Shown here in pieces: positions 53,501 to 63,900 of a stretch of 64,000 nt of DNA. Source of the DNA: Chlorops oryzae (Eukaryota > Arthropoda > Insecta > Diptera > Chloropidae). The stretch is from the NCBI GenBank assembly GCA_020466095.1, contig CM035807.1:80580166-80644165 (forward strand), read 5' to 3'. A model generated the notes under the pieces. That model saw only the letters and a program-made list of their open reading frames with translations, made no database searches and was not told where the DNA came from. Made by a program: the position numbers and the translations under genes. How positions within the stretch are numbered: the stretch's first letter is position 1; every line of letters starts with the position of its first letter.

Positions 53501-54792
53501 ACATTTAGGTGCCAAATTTCAATATTTTCTGTTGCCCTATGGAGTGGAATTTCCCTCATTTAACTTACAACTGAACTTAATGAATGTTCCAGCTTGACTT
53601 TCTATTCAAAAAATTTAACTAAATTTTTCATAAGAACATATTTTGTTTGTCCTTAAGTCAAGTTCGACCTTTGATCGTTTCTTCCATAAAAAATTTACTG
53701 AACAGATTGAATCAGCTGATTCATTGCGTTAGATCTCTTCGTATTAGGGATGCCAACACCGAGGGAGAACTGTTTTATAGCGATGGCAAGAGAGCAACGT
53801 TAAAACATAAATTTGTGCCGATAGATTTGAAGTTCACAGTTGAAGGAAATCAGGGCATAAATAATCGAAATAATAAAACGAATAAAATTTCAGTTTCATG
53901 TGTTGTAAAAATAATAATTTTGAAAATTTTTGTGTCATTTGAAAGCAATTATCGAAACCTAATAAATTGCCTCATTTCGGAGACCCTGAATATAACAAAA
54001 ATTAAATAAACGTCCCTGAAAATGGTGCGAAATGGAATAACTTATAATAACTATTGAGTTTCTTTTCAGTTAACTTTGAAAATTTCTGACTTGAGCGCTT
54101 TTAATGACGTAGTTTTATTTTTGTTTTTTTTTTAATCATGAAAAAAAATAAGCTTCTAACCTGGAGAAAGTCTTATTTAAATGCAGCGAAAAGTGTGTGA
54201 CATAAAACTTTCATAAATTTTATTGAATAAAAAACGAAAAAAACGAAAAAATCAATGCCATTTATAAAGGAAAAGACACAGCATATTCTTGACCGCAATT
54301 ATCATAAATAAAAATATGGGGCAGTCATTCAATTCTCATGGGATCTCTGATACAATTTTTTTTTTTTTTTTTGTCGAAATTGTACGCCGGTACTTAAATG
54401 ATGCTGTGAAGGACTTTCAAGTGAGATATATTCTTGTAAAAACAGAATGTGCTTCAGAAAAGAAGCATACCTCAAGGGGATTTAGTTTTTCAATATGAAA
54501 AGTCAATTTTTATTTTAACCCAAAATATAAATTTCAAAAGAAATCAAATGAAAATAAATATAAATTTATTTAAAATTTTTTTCGTTTAATTGAAAAATGT
54601 GCAAACTCACCGAGTCCAAGGTTGTGTCGATATTGCCATTGGGACGATCGGCCAGTGTGGTTTCCTTCAAATTGATCTTGACATGATTGGCCGCCGATGT
54701 GGTTGGACCGCTGCGCGGCGGCTTCGTGGCATCGAGTAGCACCTTAAGCGAGGCGATCGCATGCAGCTGTGTCGCCTTCTCGTCGACCTTGC
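32249..54792 (-). CDS. Nckx30C: K+-dependent Na+/Ca2+ exchanger, 3' half (N-terminal exons outside window)
   Basis: Four exons in order of translation: 54611-54792, 41737-41994, 41147-41283, 32249-32489. All have GT-AG junctions and matching phases. The protein exchanges Na+ for Ca2+ plus K+ across the plasma membrane; in flies it is best known from photoreceptors and nervous system. The alpha-2 repeat is complete: [17 protein letters not shown] followed by [13 protein letters not shown], which carry the ion-binding residues of the family. It is followed by transmembrane helices and a short C-terminus ending SCPV. Similarity is closer to NCKX1/2 than to NCKX3-5. The alpha-1 repeat, signal sequence and promoter are not present, so at least half the gene lies beyond 64000. 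The assignment to Nckx30C rather than a paralogue such as CG1090 rests on remembered family features. Confidence 0.88.
32490..33419 (-). other. Intron sequence
   Basis: AT-rich intron start with an A-run beside the acceptor. No gene or clear repeat was recognised. Confidence 0.6.
33420..34465 (+). mobile_element. mini-me/DINE-like dispersed repeat
   Basis: It starts CAAGTAAGAAAGCTGAAGTC and ends CCCCGCTTACGCTGGGTATA, hallmarks of a very common repeat class in brachyceran flies. Near the 3' end is a GACGGACAGACGGACGG tract (GTCC/GTCT on the other strand) followed by CATGTCTAAATCGATTCAG, as in mini-me elements and Helentron-type DINEs. Reading frames through it are artefacts. Confidence 0.65.
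33511..34180. repeat. 127-bp tandem repeat inside the dispersed element
   Basis: The phrase GGGCGTGGC occurs at 33511, 33638, 33765, 33892, 34032 and 34177. The first four are exactly 127 bp apart and share CCTACACCTTTCATTCGCC and CTTCTACGCCTTTTACTTCG; the last two are more diverged. Confidence 0.9.
34466..35377. other. Intron sequence around the LINE tail
   Basis: Apart from the LINE tail, a possible decayed copy of the GGGCAACAG MITE family is suggested at about 35060-35215 (CCCTAAAGGTATGCATT and its mirror). Nothing else was recognised. Confidence 0.4.
34803..34976 (-). pseudogene. LINE (RTE/jockey-like) reverse transcriptase C-terminal tail
   Basis: The minus strand reads [20 protein letters not shown], then [19 protein letters not shown] and a stop. 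The RGRPxxRWMD...DRxKWR...ADP pattern is the usual C-terminus of insect endonuclease/reverse-transcriptase LINEs. Only this end remains, as expected of a 5'-truncated insertion, followed by an AAG-rich tail on the 3' side. Confidence 0.7.
35378..36494. repeat. Pair of direct repeats flanking an AGGTC-rich segment
   Basis: 35378-35495 and 36354-36494 share CGACCACAAT, then an A-run, TAGAATT(T)(A)GGTGTAGTGCAGT and TTTTTGGCATTCGTAT. The 860 bp between them repeats AATAGGTC/GACCTATTT many times in both orientations, mixed with CTTCGACTTC words. It could be an LTR-like or tandem-rearranged element. No protein is encoded. Confidence 0.6.
37435..37668 (-). pseudogene. hAT transposase C-terminal fragment, left arm
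   Basis: Encodes [20 protein letters not shown] and then [20 protein letters not shown] followed by [20 protein letters not shown]: the hAT dimerisation motif (SSxxxERxFSxAG...R..L....E.LV.LK.N). Only about 65 residues of the family protein (usually over 500) remain. It has no catalytic DDE residues. Confidence 0.85.
37685..37966 (+). pseudogene. hAT transposase C-terminal fragment, right arm (inverted copy)
   Basis: Same fragment as in the left arm but in the opposite direction and about 28 residues longer at the N-side ([19 protein letters not shown]), a stretch also usual in hAT transposases just before the dimerisation region. The shared part appears identical, so the palindrome is young or is kept uniform. 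Confidence 0.85.
39194..39784. mobile_element. TIR element with CCCAGCGG ends
   Basis: The left CCCAGCGGGAAATGTC and right AATTTTCCGCTGGG mirror each other. The interior is rich in GTGACA/TGTCAC and GATGACAT words in both orientations. It contains a tRNA-like block at 39541-39604. No transposase and no certain target duplication were seen. Confidence 0.55.
39541..39604 (-). repeat. tRNA-like block (SINE head or tRNA pseudogene)
   Basis: On the minus strand a box A match TGGCGTAGATG (39585-39595) and box B GGTTCGATCCC (39541-39551) are spaced by 33 nt, as in tRNA genes. The acceptor stem does not pair well, so a functional tRNA is unlikely; a tRNA-derived SINE head fits better. Confidence 0.6.
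39785..41146 (-). other. Intron sequence with small microsatellites
   Basis: Contains (GT)n at about 40300-40320 and (TA)n at about 40465-40481, and a relatively GC-normal stretch at 40200-40900. No exon was recognised in it. Confidence 0.6.
41147..41283 (-). CDS. Nckx30C: Exchanger exon with the alpha-2 repeat core
   Basis: 137 bp; acceptor CTTACTAG and donor GTGAGT. It reads [20 protein letters not shown], then [20 protein letters not shown] and FDVTVG with the last codon split. These are the most conserved residues of the SLC24 family, including the TSIPD and GSNxFD ion-binding motifs. Confidence 0.96.
41284..41736 (-). other. Exchanger intron, 453 bp
   Basis: A short AT-rich intron between the two transmembrane exons; nothing else was seen. 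Confidence 0.85.
41737..41994 (-). CDS. Nckx30C: Exchanger exon: end of cytoplasmic loop and two TM helices
   Basis: 86 codons, phase 0 at both ends. It starts [20 protein letters not shown] (acidic end of the loop), then helices [17 protein letters not shown] and [20 protein letters not shown], and ends TARIPPE before GTAAGT. The acceptor (CGCTTAAAAG) has a weak pyrimidine tract but is forced by an in-frame stop just upstream and by phase with the preceding exon. Confidence 0.9.
41995..43439 (-). other. Intron sequence with a small inverted repeat
   Basis: Mostly AT-rich. At about 43074-43215 a small inverted repeat is seen (CACTGCGTATGAG against CTCATACGCAGAG, with outer TTCCGTCAT against ATGACGGAA), perhaps a tiny MITE. 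Confidence 0.5.
43440..43683 (-). mobile_element. tRNA-derived SINE with 10-bp target duplication
   Basis: Read on the minus strand: a head with box A TAGCGTAGGGG (43661-43671) and box B GGTTAGATTCC (43618-43628) 32 nt apart, a body containing GGGCCGGAAAACGGCC and GTGGCATCCACTGC, and a (CATA)n tail. TCACTTTCGG flanks it on both sides (43430-43439 and 43684-43693), a perfect target-site duplication. No protein; movement would depend on a LINE. Confidence 0.87.
43694..46029 (-). other. Intron sequence
   Basis: No exon was recognised. Simple repeats: (AC)n at about 45029-45050 and a short GATGC tandem at about 45527-45545. Confidence 0.6.
46030..46330. mobile_element. Decayed copies of the GGGCAACAG MITE family
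   Basis: One worn copy spans about 46030-46260 (ACCTAAATGTATACATGGCA at the left, GACATGCATACTTTCAGGGATC at the right). It is followed at about 46265 by another left end, CTAGGGCAACAGAAATTATT. Boundaries are approximate. Confidence 0.45.
46331..49600 (-). other. Intron sequence
   Basis: No exon was found. A (TG)n run is at 47502-47540. TAAGTAACATTGCTGT occurs twice about 70 bp apart near 49441-49530. Confidence 0.6.
47502..47540. repeat. (TG)n microsatellite
   Basis: About 19 TG units with one interruption. Confidence 0.95.
49601..50714. mobile_element. 1.1-kb DNA transposon with GAGCCCATTATTTT TIRs
   Basis: The left end GAGCCCATTATTTTGAAAGT and the mirrored right end (ACTTTAAAAATAATGGGCTC) are flanked by ATAT on both sides, which could be a target duplication. 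It holds one transposase-like ORF. The phrase GACTTATACCACTTT, part of the TIR, recurs inside at about 49806 and 50516. Confidence 0.75.
50169..50567 (-). pseudogene. Transposase-like C-terminal ORF, 132 codons, truncated
   Basis: Inside the TIR element. It reads ...[20 protein letters not shown] and [20 protein letters not shown], then a basic tail. The GHxxxPNDRxFGxIE pattern resembles a poorly characterised insect transposon-associated domain (the kind annotated as DUF7869). Too short for a full transposase, so either a 5' deletion or unseen exons. The identification is tentative. Confidence 0.5.
50715..51753 (-). other. Intron sequence
   Basis: AT-rich; no exon or recognisable element seen. 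Confidence 0.6.
51754..51917. mobile_element. 164-bp PIF/Harbinger-like MITE
   Basis: GGGGACATCCATTAATTAAG and, mirrored at the right, GTAATTAATGGACGTCCCC, with TAA at both flanks (51751-51753, 51918-51920). No coding capacity. Confidence 0.85.
51921..53275 (-). other. Intron sequence
   Basis: No exon was found. A purine-rich AGAG stretch lies at about 52098-52160 and a T-run at about 52600-52623. Confidence 0.6.
53278..53537. mobile_element. 260-bp MITE, GGGCAACAG family, best copy
   Basis: GGGCAACAGGAAATATTTAA at the left mirrors AATATTTTCTGTTGCCC at the right, each bounded by TA. Inside the TIR, CCCCTAAAGGTATGCA is mirrored by GCATACATTTAGGTGCC. No ORF. A TA flank suggests Tc1/mariner-type mobilisation, but this is inference. 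Confidence 0.8.
53538..54610 (-). other. Intron sequence
   Basis: A 120-codon plus-strand reading frame lies here (53647-54009) but has no family resemblance and runs opposite to the host gene. Otherwise nothing. Confidence 0.55.
54611..54792 (-). CDS. Nckx30C: Exchanger exon: cytoplasmic loop
   Basis: 182 bp, much more GC-rich than its surroundings. It reads [20 protein letters not shown] and continues to [14 protein letters not shown] before GTGAGT. It encodes part of the large loop between the two membrane halves, just before the acidic segment. It begins in phase 1 after the acceptor GATGTTCCAG, so at least one more upstream exon exists, which I did not find in this window. Confidence 0.88.
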
Positions 54793-55802
54793 CTGGAACA
54801 TCATCTTTGTCATTGTGTGTATTGTTCACAAAATGGTTTTTTGTTTTATTTCATTTTATTGAGTTTTATTTTGGTTTTGGTTTTGGTTTTTGATTTGGAT
54901 TTTAATTTGATTATTCATTCAGAAGTAGTAGCAGTATTTGTGGTGTTTTTACGTAATTTGCATTCACAGTGATTTGGTATAAAGTAAAAAGTTTGAATTT
55001 TTTTTTTATTCAATTTTTTTTTTTGGTTTTTGTTTTTAGTTTTTTTTGCGATATTTGCATTTTTCAGATTTTGAATTGAGTTAACGCAAAAATCCAAGTA
55101 GATTTTTGATATGAAAAATAATTCAAAAAAGTAGAAAAAAGAAAAGAAAAGATCATCGATTAAAAAATTCGAAATCGAAAACAAAGTCTTAATTTTTTTG
55201 TAATTAATTTAAAATTTTTTTTCGATTGTTTGTAATTAAAAAAAAAAATTTTTTTTTTTGGAATTTTCCCAAAAGTAATAAAAGTTCGATTTTTTATTAT
55301 AAATTTTTGGGAAATTTTGAAAGCATTTTCTCAAGTTTTTATTTCCCAAAGGCTAGTTGTGTTCACTACGAATCAGTATGGAGATCAAGCTACCTTAGGG
55401 CGATAGCTGTCAAGCTGCTCTAAGACTAAGAAAGTTAGAAGAAGCCTCGAGGAGATCGCTTTGGAGAATGATAGTATTAAATTTTAAAAATTTTAAAGAG
55501 ATTTTCTCAATGTCCAGCTACGACTTTAATTTGGCCGTCGTTGTGGGCAAAGATATGCCAAGGCAGTGCTTAAGTCCTAAAGAGGTTATTTATGAGTCTC
55601 AATGTGAAGTCTACGCGCCCATAATCAGGAAATTTTCAAAGGACATATATGAGTCCGAAATCATATAGCGAAAGAGCCATTAGATAGGCGGCATATACAA
55701 ATGTAAGAACAGTCAAACATCTGACTCCTACATATCCCTCACAAGAGCCACACAAGCATGCTCTAGAGATCGAATTGGAAAAAAAAAATAAATTCAAATC
55801 AC

Positions 55803-56060
55803 TAGGGCAACAGAAAATATTCAAATTGAGCATCCAAAAGGTATGCATTTAAATATTCCGAATATTTGCGGTAGTGACAAATCCGTTCATTCTTGTGGGC
55901 TTGTGTATTAGTCACATCCTGAAGTGGTGTCTTAAAAGATGTGCGGATTTCTTTAGAGACTTAATTAAGATCCGTTAATAAAGGCTTAGAATGAAATTAG
56001 GTTTTAAATATTCTAATGCATACAAACTGGAGCGTGCCTGATATATGATTTATTAGGTAC
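55803..56060. mobile_element. Worn GGGCAACAG MITE copy
   Basis: The left end TAGGGCAACAGAAAATATTC and the internal GACAAATCCGTTCATTCTTG match the copy at 53278. The right end is eroded. Confidence 0.65.
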
Positions 56061-57749
56061 TGAAATAACTCTTCTTTTGGAACAAAATTATTGTGACTTA
56101 TTTCGAATTGTCTTTGAACTGATACGGATACATAAATCTGAGTAATCTAATCATATATGCTCGGGCTTTTTCCTCTTGGATTTTAGTTTAGTTTCGAAGA
56201 TATTATTGGAATGGTTGCTACATATTCATGTTTTGAGCTTGTATATTGTAGCTAGTGGATATAAAACGTATAAGATATGTTGTCTTCACTATTTGAATTA
56301 ACAATTTCTTCGCACAAAATCGAAATGATTCCGTCTGTCCACGATTCGACCACTTAAAGGACATGCTAGCCGAACATTGAGAAAACAACCTATTAGAGAT
56401 TCAGTGTATAAAAAATTATCTTCATTCAATTTAACTATATACAGAAGAGGTCAAAGTAATTTAGATTCAAACTTGAATATTAAATGCCAAATAAGAATAT
56501 TCTAGTTAGAAGAAAGTTAAGATTTTAGTCTAAGCTTCTATGGGAAACACTACATTGAACTACCTACTTTAATAATATAGTTTAATTTTAATATCGTTTA
56601 AGAAATATAGCTAAATATATTTACCACGCCACGGCCAAAAAACTTATTTGATGCTTTGTGTCTGCTGTGAATGCGGATGTGTGTCAAAGAAATGATTTTT
56701 TTTTTTTGTATGCTTGTGAGAGGTCTGAAAGTGTAGTCTACTTTTAAGCGTTGAATGAAGTGTGCTTGCTGAACTTTTTTCCTTTTCGCTATAAGTTTAT
56801 TCAATATTATTTCTCAATTTCTTTGATGGCAAAAGCTCAGCAATTGATATTGAAAGTGTCTAGTAGGGGGTTTGGGTGTGTATGTGTGTTGGTTTTGTGT
56901 GTTGGTAGCTGTTAAAATCGATTTGATTCACAATATTAGCGCTTATGACGGTAGCAATAAGGAGTAAGTAAGTTTTTAAAGGATCGGAAATAGCAGCGTG
57001 GATAAATGGATTGGATTCGAAGAAATCGGTTTCAAATGTTTGCATTTGTATTGAATGGGAAACTACAACTAAATTTCTATTGAAGCTTGTTCTACTTTTA
57101 ATCTATTTGTTTGCTTTTAACGGAAGAAAAAGTATTTACCGATTTATTATAATTTTTTTTTTTTTTGTATGGTCACGAAATTCGTCACAGATTTGGTTTG
57201 GAATTTATGTTCAATTCTTCTAGATGAGTTTTCTACGGTTTTTATATAGGTATATTGTACAATAAAAAGGAGTAAATATCTAAGAACTATACAAATATTT
57301 TCATAATATAGAGATTCATGGAGCTTTGAAAATGCCTTTGTAATTCATATTTTCGACAGTTCAATGACCGAAGCTGAATGAATCCCATTAATAAGGCAAA
57401 GAAAGTTACTCCTTTTTTAAATTTAGAGTGAATTATTTAAGGGAATATTTACGTTCGGAAAATCCATTCAGAAAGGATTGTTTTTGTTTTCAATCGTCGT
57501 TATTTGTAAAGCTTTTTTCGATTCATTAGCAAAATCAACTTGAAACAAATTCACTCTAAATATAAAGGAAAGCTGAAGACTATGAATATAGATTTCTGAA
57601 TAAAATTTCTATAAGATAATTGTATGTTTTTAATCCTTAAAGGTCTTATTTATATTTATAATACTTCTTAACATATATTTTCTGGATGAGAAAGTCTTGA
57701 TGCTAAACACGTTCGAAAAACTCTTGTACAAGTATTTTACATACAGTGT

Positions 57750-57990
57750 GGAATGAAGTGGGCTCAATTCAGCCCTAAGGAAATGCATTTCAATAGTAGG
57801 ACGTATTTATTTATCAAAAGCCTCTTCCCTTCGGAGCTAAGTTGATTTTCAAAATATTATCACTGCAAGAATCCTTAGTAAAGAAGTGTTTCAAATGCAA
57901 CACATTTTCAAGGACGAACACATTCGCAATATTGAAACAATTTGAAATATTTATTTGCATACCTTTAGGTGCTGAATTTAATAATATCAC
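57750..57990. mobile_element. Worn GGGCAACAG MITE copy
   Basis: CAATTCAGCCCTAAGGAAATGCA at the left is mirrored by TTTGCATACCTTTAGGTGCTGAATTTAA at the right. The outermost GGGCAACAG parts are lost. Confidence 0.45.
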
Positions 57991-60900
57991 AACAAATGAA
58001 TTTGAAAGTTCGGGTTTAAAGCGTAGATAAATAATCTGGGAAATCAAGAAAGTTTTCTTTTTAATCATTCTTTTAAATGAATATTGACTAAATGCTTGTG
58101 AGTAAAAATTATGAATAAGTCTTTGGAGAATTTGGAACATGAACAGAAGACCTAAATTTTTCCCCAATTTTATTTCCCATTAGTCGTTTTCGCAAAATTC
58201 CAACAGAATAGCATATCAATCATTCAATGTTTTTGATTCTTCTCAAGAAATGTTTAGTTGAAGATATAAAATGTTATCCATTGGACGTGTACACTATTTA
58301 CATACAATTGAGTATGTACATTCAATCGAACAAGACACGAATTTCTGTGTCTTTAGTGGCCTTGGCTTGGAATATTTTTCATCGACAGTTTCAAAGAACT
58401 TTTTTGCTTTCTATTTTTCATAAAAAGCTTTGGAGTCAAACAAGTATTTAAATTTGCTATGCCTAAAAGGAGGATGTTTTATAGTGGGACCGCTTCACAC
58501 GATCCAAAAATTTAAGAAGTGGGCCAATCATAATGAAAGTTGGTATAGCAGCATAGTTTAATTGAGGTAATTAATATGCTCCAAATTTGAGTGGCCATCT
58601 ATGGAAAACGAAGAAGAATGAATATTTAAACCAAATTTCATCGAAATCGATACGCTCCCTTGGGTGCCTTCCCACAGATCCCTACTTGTAGTTTTGTATG
58701 CTAGCAACATTTCAAACTCAACTGATATAAATCAAACTTATCCCGAATGTTATCTATGATAAAATATGAACGTGTGTAAAAAATGGTTCAAATCTGACAT
58801 TTTCCCTGTGTACTGAAGGGCTTGAAGAGCAAAGGGGATTTTCGAAAATCGATTTTCACTCAAAATGAAATCCTTTGAGACATGTGCCCAAATCATTAAA
58901 GATCGGAAGCAAGTCACTTTTTCATCAATTGCTGCCTTCAGTTTCTATCAGATTATTCAGATTTTTCGCGTTGACTGAGAAAAAATTGCACGAAAAGGAT
59001 CGAAGATTGATATTTCACATTAACCAAACCCCGTGAAAGTAAAAAAAACGCTTCGATAAGGTAGATATCGGCATAAAAATTGGTCCTTGAATCGCTATGT
59101 GCGAGAATTCTCAAAGATTTTCATTTGAACTTTTAAGAAAATTGTGTGAAACCTTTTCAAATGTTCTTTTTTTTTTTTTGTATTCGACACAAAACACTCA
59201 AAACTCTAAGCACGAGGAATTTCTTCTCATTCAAGGCTATCGCTGTGTGCCAATGTCAATAAACATTTATCAAGCAGATAAATTATTGCATGTAACAACG
59301 GAATGCCATAAACATACTGAGCAGAAATCATCGCTGGGATTACATAATTTGTGTAAGCACATAATGTACACAAAGCAGCACTAATACAGCGAACGATGTC
59401 CAACGAACACAATCACAGTCGCGTGGAAATTCTCATACGTTCCGTTCCCGATAAGGCAGTACCAAAAAAAAAAAAAAAAAAAGAATGAAGAGCGATTTTA
59501 AGGAAAGAATCATTAGTAGCAAAACGAAAGAAGAAACAAAAAAAAAAACCAAGAATAGAGAATATTCGTACATTTTCGACAATAGCCGCCATTGCTTAAA
59601 GCCCCAAACCTATGCAAAAGAAAGCAGAGAAGAAAAATAAAAACGAACATGAAAAAGGAAAAACAATATTAACAAATACAATAAAGCACAATGACAAAGG
59701 AAAAGTATACATAGCCTACTTTAAGGAGGCCTTCTTTGTTACTGCAAAAAAGTTGGCATTTATATTCCCAAATAATAGCATTTTCATTTACGTCCGAAAT
59801 GATGATAATGCTGATGACGACATCGTTTGTTGTTGTATTATTGTAGAGCGCCTAAAAACTCACAAGGAAAATCACGTGGGACCGCAACTGTAAAATTACT
59901 GTGTTCTTGTTGTTACTAGCCGCTTTGACTTTCCAATAAAATTACAGAAAATAGAAAATTAGAAAAGAACACAAAAAAAAACACCTCAGAACGGAGAAAC
60001 AAAGAAGCAAAGAAAATGTGAAAAGGAAAAGCTTTTTCCTTTCGTTTTGTTTCTTTTTTTCTTATTGCTACATTGATTGCGCGAGAGATAAGCATACTTA
60101 GTTTAAGCATTGCGATTTTTCTTTTCAACAAACGATTTTTTGAGGATTTTTCCTTCTCGTTCTCCCATTTATTTATACATAATTTGAGATTTTCAACACT
60201 TTTTGTTTTTGCTCTCGAGAACGTTTCTTCTTCAAGCGTAATAAGCGTTTTATTTGCTGTATCGGTTCGATGGAAGATAAGAAAATGCCTCCGAGGGGTC
60301 TCCCTTCAGGCTGGTGAATATTTCGGAAATGGTTTCGATTTAAAATAAAAAAAATAAAAAAAAAACAACAGGAATTCGTAAATATGGTTAAAATCAGACT
60401 CAAAATATTATATAAATAATATTAAAAAAATAAAAAAATAAAATGGCCATCAATTAAGTGTGCTTAGAGAAAAAGCACTAAATTTCTTCCTCCATTTTGT
60501 TCCTATAAACTTATGTCCATTCTGTGCCACATTAAATCATTAACTTTATAGACGCTTCATTGGCATTGGAAAGACTCAACTTCCCACTGAAGCAAGAAAG
60601 AATTTTTTTTTTAATGGTCACGGTCTGTTGAAGCCGCAACTAATATTCCCACAGTGACCTGAAGATAGAGCTCCGCGCAGTGCTCATTAATCAATGTGGC
60701 TCTTCTGCGTTCATTTGAGTCGATTTTCCACTAGTTTAATGCATCCATGCTAAGAAGTTTCTCAAAGAGTTTTCTTCGCTTTTTATTTTCTTCGCGAAAG
60801 TTGTTCTTTTCGTTTCGAAAGTTTTTTCTCAATCACTTGAGTTTCCTAGGCAAAGGAGATGTCTGCTTTTAGCCATGAAAACTCGTTGAAGCTTAGAATT

Positions 60901-63900
60901 TTTAAGATTAAATTTGTTGTGTTTTTTTTTAAACGAATTTTTTGTTAAACCTCCCGATAAATCTTAAGCTAACAAAACGAAGTTAACAACTATAACATTC
61001 ATGCGGATAATATTTCAATGAAAGCCATTAACGATATCCGAGAGAACACAAATAAGTGGAATAAGAACTTCAGCGGAGAGTTAATTAAAGCCAATAGTTA
61101 TCGTAAGTTTCTTCGAGAAGGATTTTTTCTATAAATAAATATCCGATTTGTGTCTTAATAAAAAAACCACTTTGAGAATTCAGCAACAGCGACGAGTTAT
61201 TTCGAGTACAAGGAATATTTGATCAGAAAATTTCTTACGTGGACTTAGCTAGCAAAGAAATGAAGCTTTGAAATCGGGAAAAGAGAGGGAGCCAGTGAGG
61301 GAGCCAGAGAGAGCCAGAGAGAGAGGGAGAGTACATTGTTGCTGCGAAAATTTGCATTTCAAATTGAAGTGAGCTGTGGTGTGGTTGATTTTTACGCTAC
61401 AACTATCGCGAAACAACCACAAAATACATTACACTGGATAATGCCATGCAGTCGATGGTGATAGCTTGAATTTTTTATGGTATACTCTTTGGCTTAGAAA
61501 ACGAATTTCTCGTAAGGAACAATTTGCCGATAAAAGAAACTCCAAATAATAGATAAAGAAAAGGAAAACATCATCCTTCAGGGAGCCGTAAGCCGACTGT
61601 CAAGTGTCATCGACAGAATTCATGATAGCATGAATATAAAATTTCCACTAATGCTTTTATAACAGAAGAAAATGGAAAATTGAGCGCATTATTTTGAAAT
61701 GAGCGCACACTGTCAAAATCAGAATAGAATAATAAGATAAGTGGGATTTTGATGATTTCTCGAACATCTTTTGAGAGAAACGCTTGAAGTTTCTATCATT
61801 TAATTTTATAATCATAATAATATTTAGAAAGAAAACTAAAAATACAAAATAATAATAATCGCTCTGGCATTAATTCATTTCATTAAAAATTTCTTCACAA
61901 AACCTAACAACGTATACCTAGTAATGTGCCTTAGGACTTCAATCAGTTATAAATGAGGTTACTCATACGCAGCGTATGCGTATATTCAATTCTTAGGCAA
62001 AATGAAAATGGCGAGAATTTCGCTTCGAAGCTTTTTGCTATTCAATTAACAAGGAACACATTTTTCGGAATTTACTGAGCTCGAAAATTCGAATCAACAT
62101 GATGTATTATGATTTCCGGTAGAGCGTAAAATTTCCATCCATAAGTAAATGCTTTTCGGCAATGAAATTCATAACATTTCACTGATCATGTAATCATATA
62201 TGTATAAAGTAATACAAATTATTTTACATATTTGAAATTGGTTGGGATTTTCGTTTGTTCTTGTTTTTGCAATATATTTCTTTTCGGTGAATGTCTAATA
62301 TTACGGAAAAATGTTTTAAAAGGCAGCGCAAAAGTCGCGGGATTCCAAAAGATCAATTTTAAATTTCTTATTTTTTAGACAAAAAGAGAAGAAAAAAAAA
62401 AAAACAAAAAAGCAAAGGCTTGAAAAAAAGGATTTCTATTTTGTTTTTTTCCCATGATTTTATGCCGCTCTTCAAATTCTTTCTATCAGACGATTGCTTT
62501 TCAATTCGATTTTTTTTGAATGCCTCAAAGACCATTTCGAAGACTCGACTCCCACCATGTGCTGGCTTGCTGGCATATATTTACGCCACACAGATAGCAT
62601 GTCATCATCAAAAGTGACAATGTTATGCTTTCTTCTTCTACTTCTACTTCTTCTTCTAATTCTTTTTCCCTTTTTGTTTTTTAAGTGGTGTGCCTCGTTG
62701 CGGAATATGCTCGCGTCACATTGGATTGTTGGATGTAGGCAGAATTACGACATATTGCACGTTAACAGACAGTTTGGCACCATTGAGTCGTCATGCACAT
62801 ATGACTGGCTCGGCATGACGTTTTATACAATAGATTCATGCTAATTGAATTATGATGTAAGCACAAGGCAAAAAGTCAGATCAACAGAATAAGGAATTTT
62901 TTTGTTTTTTTGTTGTTTGACGGACAGATTGCTCTTCGTTTAATAAAGGACGATTTCTGTTTGAATCGATATTCGATTTCATAGTTTTAAATTTCAATCA
63001 AAGGTTTCACTTTTATATGCAGTGGTTAATAAATGAGATTGACACATTAATATTATAGGAGTTAAATCATTTGAGTTGTCCTTCGCGAGTAGTGCATAGA
63101 AAAATCAGAATCCTTATACCTAACACTTGGGAAATGTTAAAATTAAGGGTTGTAGTTTTCATTTTCAATTCGGTTTAAGAACTTCGAAAGTTTAAATGTT
63201 AAAGCATATTCTTTTGGTCTTCATGTCAGTTTAATTCAATGAATTGCCTTTGATTTATCCGAATCTTTTCAAAAAATTTCATATAAAATTAATATACCTT
63301 CAGTTTAAACTCTCCTGAAGACTATCATTTAAAAGTTTTAAAACTTCAAAAAGTTTAAACTAGATTTAAAAGCATCAGCCTAAAACCATATTATTTTGCA
63401 ATTTTTGCATAATTTAGGGCATGCTGTAAACAAATTTGTTGTTTGCAAATCTCGGTATACTCCAATCCGTTGAACATGGTCATCTTTCATAGTTTTTTTA
63501 ATGTTATGCAATTGCTAAGCAGCCAAAATGGCTAATCGGAAGCACACGTATTTAAGCTTTCGTATCAGCGTTAAGCGCGTTAATATCCCAAAGCAGTCGT
63601 GGTTGACGGAAAGCCATTTTACTGCTAATTGAATTTCGAGTCCATGCATGCCAAACATTTGCGGTTTCGCGTCAAATCCCCCACTTTGTTGTTATGCGGA
63701 CAAAGTATATGACTATCATATCGTTTGTGATTAGCACTGCGTTGGCTATAAGTGTTTATGGCCATGGGATTGCAAGTGATTCAATTGACCCTAACGCAAT
63801 TTGCCAAATTTGCATTACCGAAGGTTTGTCTAGAGCACACAATTGCGTCCAAATGTTAATCCACTGAAGGTTTTGTAGCAGTAACACTGGCGATGCTGCA

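Noticed and set aside
53647..54009. 120-codon plus-strand frame as a possible intronic gene
   Set aside because: AT-rich codon use like the surrounding intron, no recognised motif and no supporting promoter; kept only as an unproven frame.
56598..56804. Extra upstream exchanger exon
   Set aside because: A GT-like donor is present, but the translation has no resemblance to the NCKX loop or membrane segments.
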